Shown here one piece after another: positions 53,611-55,702 of a stretch of 55,702 nt of DNA (its first letter is position 1; the number at the start of each line of letters is the position of its first letter). The stretch is from IMG/VR virus record IMGVR_UViG_3300017917_001201, positions 1 through 55,702 of that record; one strand, given 5' to 3'. The notes beneath the pieces were generated by a model, which made no database searches, had not been told where the DNA came from, and saw only the letters and a program-made list of their open reading frames with translations. Source of the DNA: a virus. Made by a program: the position numbers and the translations under genes.

Positions 53611-53696
53611 CCATGTGTCAGTCGCTGATGCCGCGACTCTGACGAGGCCCCTGTGCAATGCAGCGGGCATGGCCCAAGGCAGGGCGAAACACATGG
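53611..53696 (+). ncRNA. Type III hammerhead ribozyme
   Basis: All core parts are in place. Stem III pairs CCATGTG-T (53611-53618) with A-CACATGG (53689-53696), 8 base pairs. C53619 is the H17 residue, so cleavage is expected between 53619 and 53620. Stem I is the perfect hairpin AGTCGC (53620-53625) with GCGACT (53633-53638). The core CTGACGA (53639-53645) is followed by stem II (GCCC/CTG with CAGGGC) and GAA(A) at 53686-53689. Stem II has one or two bulges and inner hairpins, its only imperfection. It sits 10 bases before the start codon of the first early gene. Cleavage would cut the leader near its 5' end. Confidence 0.8.
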
Positions 53697-53706
53697 AGAT
53701 AGGACG

Positions 53707-53916
53707 ATGATGATTTTCCACTACGCATCGAAGAAGGAACTGGCTGCAGCTGTCGGCCAGCCCCTCCGCTACGAAGAGACCTCGATCTTCGGTCCTGAGT
53801 ATCGCCGCGACGGCGTGCTCACCGGCTCGAACCGGCCATCGATCACCGGCATCAAGGGCCGCGAGTTCTTCGCAAACGTCACGATGCGCGACGGCGTTAT
53901 CGCCAAAGTCGCATAA
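53707..53916 (+). CDS. Conserved small phage protein, 69 aa
   Basis: First gene of the early operon. The ATG at 53707 has GGAGAT upstream; a second ATG follows at once. M-I-F-H-Y-A-S-K-K-E-L, then GQPLRYEETSIFGPEYRRDG, VLTGSNRPSITG and GREFFANVTMRDGVIAKV is a conserved phage family of unknown function, beta-rich. Located directly after the type III hammerhead. Confidence 0.8.
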   Translation: MMIFHYASKKELAAAVGQPLRYEETSIFGPEYRRDGVLTGSNRPSITGIKGREFFANVTMRDGVIAKVA

Positions 53917-53933
53917 CCGTAGGGAGACAGCAC

Positions 53934-54200
53934 ATGAACAAGGAACGCCGCAAGCAGATCGAGGAAGCGCGGAAGCTGATCGAAGAGGCCTTCGGAAAGC
54001 TCGAGGATGCACGCTCGATGATCTCGGACGTGATGGACGCAGAGCAGGACGCATTCGATGCACTGCCAGAAAGCTTTCAGGATGGAGAGAGAGGCGGAGT
54101 GATGCAGGAGGCCATCGACAATCTGGCCTACGCCATCGACGACCTCGAGAGCATCGATTTCGACAGCGTCTACACCTACCTCGAAGAAGCATCTGCATAG
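53934..54200 (+). CDS. Conserved coiled-coil early protein, 88 aa
   Basis: RKQIEEARKLIEEAFGKLED followed by ARSMISDVMDAEQDAFDALP and ESFQDGERGGVMQEAIDNLA is a known small family in phages and plasmids: two acidic helices with PES-x-Q near the turn. The ATG follows AGGGAGA. Its stop codon TAG supplies the first base of the next ribozyme. Function unknown. Confidence 0.8.
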   Translation: MNKERRKQIEEARKLIEEAFGKLEDARSMISDVMDAEQDAFDALPESFQDGERGGVMQEAIDNLAYAIDDLESIDFDSVYTYLEEASA

Positions 54201-54255
54201 TCGAAACGGGCTTCGGCCCGTCTGGCACGGACTGACCACCTGCCACTGATGAGAC
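54200..54255 (+). ncRNA. Type II hammerhead ribozyme, copy 1
   Basis: Open at stem II. GTC (54200-54202) pairs with GAC (54253-54255). GAA(A) is at 54203-54206. Stem III is A-CGGGC-TTCG-GCCCG-T (54206-54221). C54222 is the cleavage-site residue. Stem I pairs TGGCA (54223-54227) with TGCCA (54241-54245). The core CTGATGA is exact (54246-54252). All core nucleotides match the hammerhead consensus. Copy 2 at 55336 keeps the core but changes stem III and the inner stem I with pairing kept. Stem II is only 3 pairs, shorter than usual. Cleavage leaves a 51-base leader before the ATG at 54274. Confidence 0.88.
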
Positions 54256-54273
54256 AGGTCAAGGAGAAGGCAC

Positions 54274-54486
54274 ATGATCAGCATCAAGTTTGATACCGAC
54301 AACGCCGCATTCGATGGCGAAGATCGCGGACCAGAGATCGCCCGCATCTTACGTGTTCTGGCTAATCGCCTCGAGCAGCGTGGCGGCGTGGATGCAGGCG
54401 CTGAATGGACAATTTACGACATCAACGGGAACCACGTTGGTGATCTGGTCCTGAGCCACCGCGACATCGATGAAGAAGACGACTGA
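54274..54486 (+). CDS. Small early protein, 70 aa
   Basis: AAGGAGA lies upstream of the ATG, just after the ribozyme. MISIKFDTDNAAFDGEDRGP followed by EIARILRVLANRLEQRGGVD and YDINGNHVGDLVL is an acidic alpha-beta protein of a conserved phage/plasmid family of unknown function. Ribozyme cleavage would place its ribosome site close to a new 5' end. Confidence 0.75.
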   Translation: MISIKFDTDNAAFDGEDRGPEIARILRVLANRLEQRGGVDAGAEWTIYDINGNHVGDLVLSHRDIDEEDD

Positions 54487-54505
54487 GCCAAGGAAGGATA
54501 AAACG

Positions 54506-54841
54506 ATGGAAATCAATCTGGACTACGCCCGCCGAAACGAGGGCCACTACTACGGTGACGGTGCTGCCGATCTGGCTGAGCGAGTGGCTCGAGCAGCCTT
54601 CGGGAAGGACACCGCAAAGACCCGTGCACATGCCGCCTACAACGCCCTCTGCAAGTACGCTGAGGACACCGGCCACAAGGCTGAGATCGAATGCTTTGTC
54701 CGGCCAGCACATGGCGGCTGGCACGTCTCGTACGAGGCTGGACCCTACGCATGGGGCATCGTCGCCAGCGAGGCGCTGTGTCAGGTCGGGGTCTTCGCTG
54801 AGCCCTACTACAACTTCGATCTAGTGTTCTACGACGAGTAA
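54506..54841 (+). CDS. Hypothetical early protein, 111 aa
   Basis: The ATG at 54506 has AAGGAAGG upstream. NEGHYYGDGAADLAERVARA followed by AFGKDTAKTRAHAAYNALCK is helical; the C-terminal half (GGWHVSYEAGPYAWGIVASE, then YYNFDLVFYDE) is beta-rich and aromatic. No named family. Confidence 0.75.
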   Translation: MEINLDYARRNEGHYYGDGAADLAERVARAAFGKDTAKTRAHAAYNALCKYAEDTGHKAEIECFVRPAHGGWHVSYEAGPYAWGIVASEALCQVGVFAEPYYNFDLVFYDE

Positions 54842-54850
54842 GGGGGCAGC

Positions 54851-54946
54851 ATGTACCACGTTCAACCAATGTTCTGGGTCTGCAACGCCATCATCTGGGG
54901 TTCGATCCTCTGGGCGCTTTACCGCGCCGAAACCAAGGAGAAGTGA
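54851..54946 (+). CDS. Small membrane protein, 31 aa
   Basis: MYHVQPMFWVCNAIIWGSIL followed by WALYRAETKEK is one aromatic membrane helix with a charged tail, preceded by GGGGGC. It is in the same size class as the proteins at 866 and 972. Function unknown. Confidence 0.6.
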   Translation: MYHVQPMFWVCNAIIWGSILWALYRAETKEK

Positions 54947-54948
54947 GT

Positions 54949-55119
54949 ATGGATATCTTCACCGCCACCATGATTGCCGAAGGCGTGGATGAGGCAGACG
55001 AGGCCACCCAGATCGAGGCGTGGCAGCTGCTGCACGACACCGGCACCGCCTACCAGCTGCAGGGCTGGTTTGGCCGCACCGCTCAGGCCCTGATCGAGCA
55101 GGGCATCATCACCGCATAG
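54949..55119 (+). CDS. Conserved small phage protein (DUF7417-like), 56 aa
   Basis: EATQIEAWQLLHDTGTAYQL followed by QGWFGRTAQALIEQGIITA is a well-conserved small phage family (A-WQ-L-x-DTG-x-A-x-QLQGxxGR). Function unknown. Strong similarity pattern makes the gene certain despite its length. Confidence 0.8.
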   Translation: MDIFTATMIAEGVDEADEATQIEAWQLLHDTGTAYQLQGWFGRTAQALIEQGIITA

Positions 55120-55128
55120 GAGGCGACA

Positions 55129-55335
55129 ATGCAAAACTGGTTCCCCACCCTGAACGAAGCCCTTGATAGCGAGGCGCTGACAGAAATGTGGCCCTTAGGG
55201 GTAAACATAAACTACGGAGACACGGTCGGCCTCGCCTCATGTGGCCGCTGGATCAGCGTGACCCGTGACTATGCTGGGCGATATGAACGCCCCGTCCACT
55301 ACGTCACCAAGATGGAGGACACCTACCCACGCTAA
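55129..55335 (+). CDS. Small conserved early protein, 68 aa
   Basis: MQNWFPTLNEALDSEALTEM followed by YGDTVGLASCGRWISVTRDY is a small beta-rich protein often found beside the DUF7417-like one. ATG with AGGAGG upstream. Its TAA stop lies directly before the second type II ribozyme. Function unknown. Confidence 0.75.
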   Translation: MQNWFPTLNEALDSEALTEMWPLGVNINYGDTVGLASCGRWISVTRDYAGRYERPVHYVTKMEDTYPR

Positions 55336-55388
55336 GTCGAAACCCCTTCGGGGGTCTGGCGGAGATTGCCTCCCGCCACTGATGAGAC
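55336..55388 (+). ncRNA. Type II hammerhead ribozyme, copy 2
   Basis: GTC (55336-55338) pairs with GAC (55386-55388). GAA(A) is at 55339-55342. Stem III is A-CCCC-TTCG-GGGG-T (55342-55355). Cleavage is expected after C55356. Stem I pairs TGGCGG (55357-55362) with CCGCCA (55373-55378). Core CTGATGA is at 55379-55385. Compared with copy 1 the stem III pairs differ completely but remain complementary, and stem I is extended. The cut leaves a 49-base leader with AAAGGAGA before the ATG at 55406. Confidence 0.88.
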
Positions 55389-55405
55389 AGGCAAAGGAGA
55401 AAAAC

Positions 55406-55624
55406 ATGGAAGCAGACTTCATTCAGGTGGAGACGCCTGACCACATCACCATCTTCGACAGTACCGATGCTGTCGTGGCCCGCTTTTCAAAAACAAAGCA
55501 CGGTCGCTGGGCATACCACAGTTTCACGTATGGCGTGTCAGCGAAGGGAATGACCCTCTACTGCCGCAACGCTGACCAGTATCTGATCGGCTCTGTCGGT
55601 CAGCTGATGGGAGAAGTGGCGTGA
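55406..55624 (+). CDS. Small early protein, 72 aa
   Basis: The ATG at 55406 has AAAGGAGA upstream, after the ribozyme; the frame is open further upstream but would run through the ribozyme. FIQVETPDHITIFDSTDAVV then GRWAYHSFTYGVSAKGMTLY is a beta-rich protein with no named family. Its stop TGA overlaps the GTG start of the gene at 18 once the ends are joined (GTGA). Confidence 0.75.
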   Translation: MEADFIQVETPDHITIFDSTDAVVARFSKTKHGRWAYHSFTYGVSAKGMTLYCRNADQYLIGSVGQLMGEVA

Positions 55625-55702
55625 GGTTATACCTGTCACCCGATGGTGTCTGGACTGGCACGCAGGCGGACGCGAAGGCTCACGCTAAGGAGAACGCCAC
55701 CA
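55604..55702. repeat. Right copy of 99-base terminal direct repeat
   Basis: Identical to bases 1-99. It contains the end of the 55406 gene and the first codons of the gene at 18, so the true map is circular or circularly permuted with a unit of 55,603 bases. Confidence 0.95.

Noticed and set aside
1-55702. CRISPR arrays or insertion sequences
   Set aside because: No regularly spaced direct repeats outside coding fibre repeats, and no transposase-like gene, were seen.

Overview
The window is the complete genome of a tailed, podovirus-like temperate phage of about 55.6 kb. It is given as a linear cut of a circular or circularly permuted sequence: the last 99 bases (55604-55702) repeat the first 99 exactly, so one unit is 55,603 bases and the gene at 55406 runs into the gene at 18. 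No tail-tape-measure, sheath or tube gene is visible. Portal, scaffold, coat, head-tail adaptors, a tail hub, fibres and very large internal (ejection) proteins are all present, which is a podovirus layout. An integrase gene lies beside a 3' half of a tRNA-Gly(GCC) gene, the expected attP. That tRNA fragment, the GC-rich sequence and the types of accessory gene suggest an alphaproteobacterial, probably aquatic, host. This is an inference.

The layout has four transcription blocks. (1) A rightward early operon starts at a sigma70-like promoter near 53516, passes through the sequence ends, and stops at a strong terminator at 2371. It holds some 17 very small genes, three hammerhead self-cleaving ribozymes (53611, 54200, 55336) and a further structured RNA (1404-1590). 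(2) A leftward operon runs from a promoter near 10850 down to 2405. It holds a replication initiator-like protein, primase-helicase, MazG-like and dATP/dGTP pyrophosphohydrolases, DnaA-domain-IV-like proteins, glutaredoxin, a Ref-like HNH nuclease, a deaminase and a Holliday-junction resolvase. Most genes overlap by 1-4 bases. (3) A rightward operon runs from a promoter at 10989. It holds a Sak3-type annealing protein, YqaJ exonuclease, ribbon-helix-helix protein, an SSB-tailed protein, a CsrA-like protein with an insertion, ThyX and the integrase, and it ends at the 15269 terminator. (4) The long leftward late region runs from 53.4 kb to 15.5 kb. It holds terminase small subunit, a block of small genes, the lysis cassette (endolysin, holin-like, Rz/Rz1), terminase large subunit, portal, scaffold, coat, adaptors, fibres, tail hub, ejection proteins and a 3131-residue polyvalent virion protein.

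The most striking cargo lies between two tail genes: a heme oxygenase overlapping a ferredoxin-dependent bilin reductase (33247-34447). Together they would convert heme to biliverdin and then to a reduced bilin. The most striking RNA content is the hammerhead set. Two are type II copies with compensatory stem changes and one is type III, and each sits just upstream of the ribosome binding site of a tiny early gene. Three CTATAGGG motifs near the terminase small-subunit gene resemble T7-class promoters, but no single-subunit RNA polymerase gene is visible.
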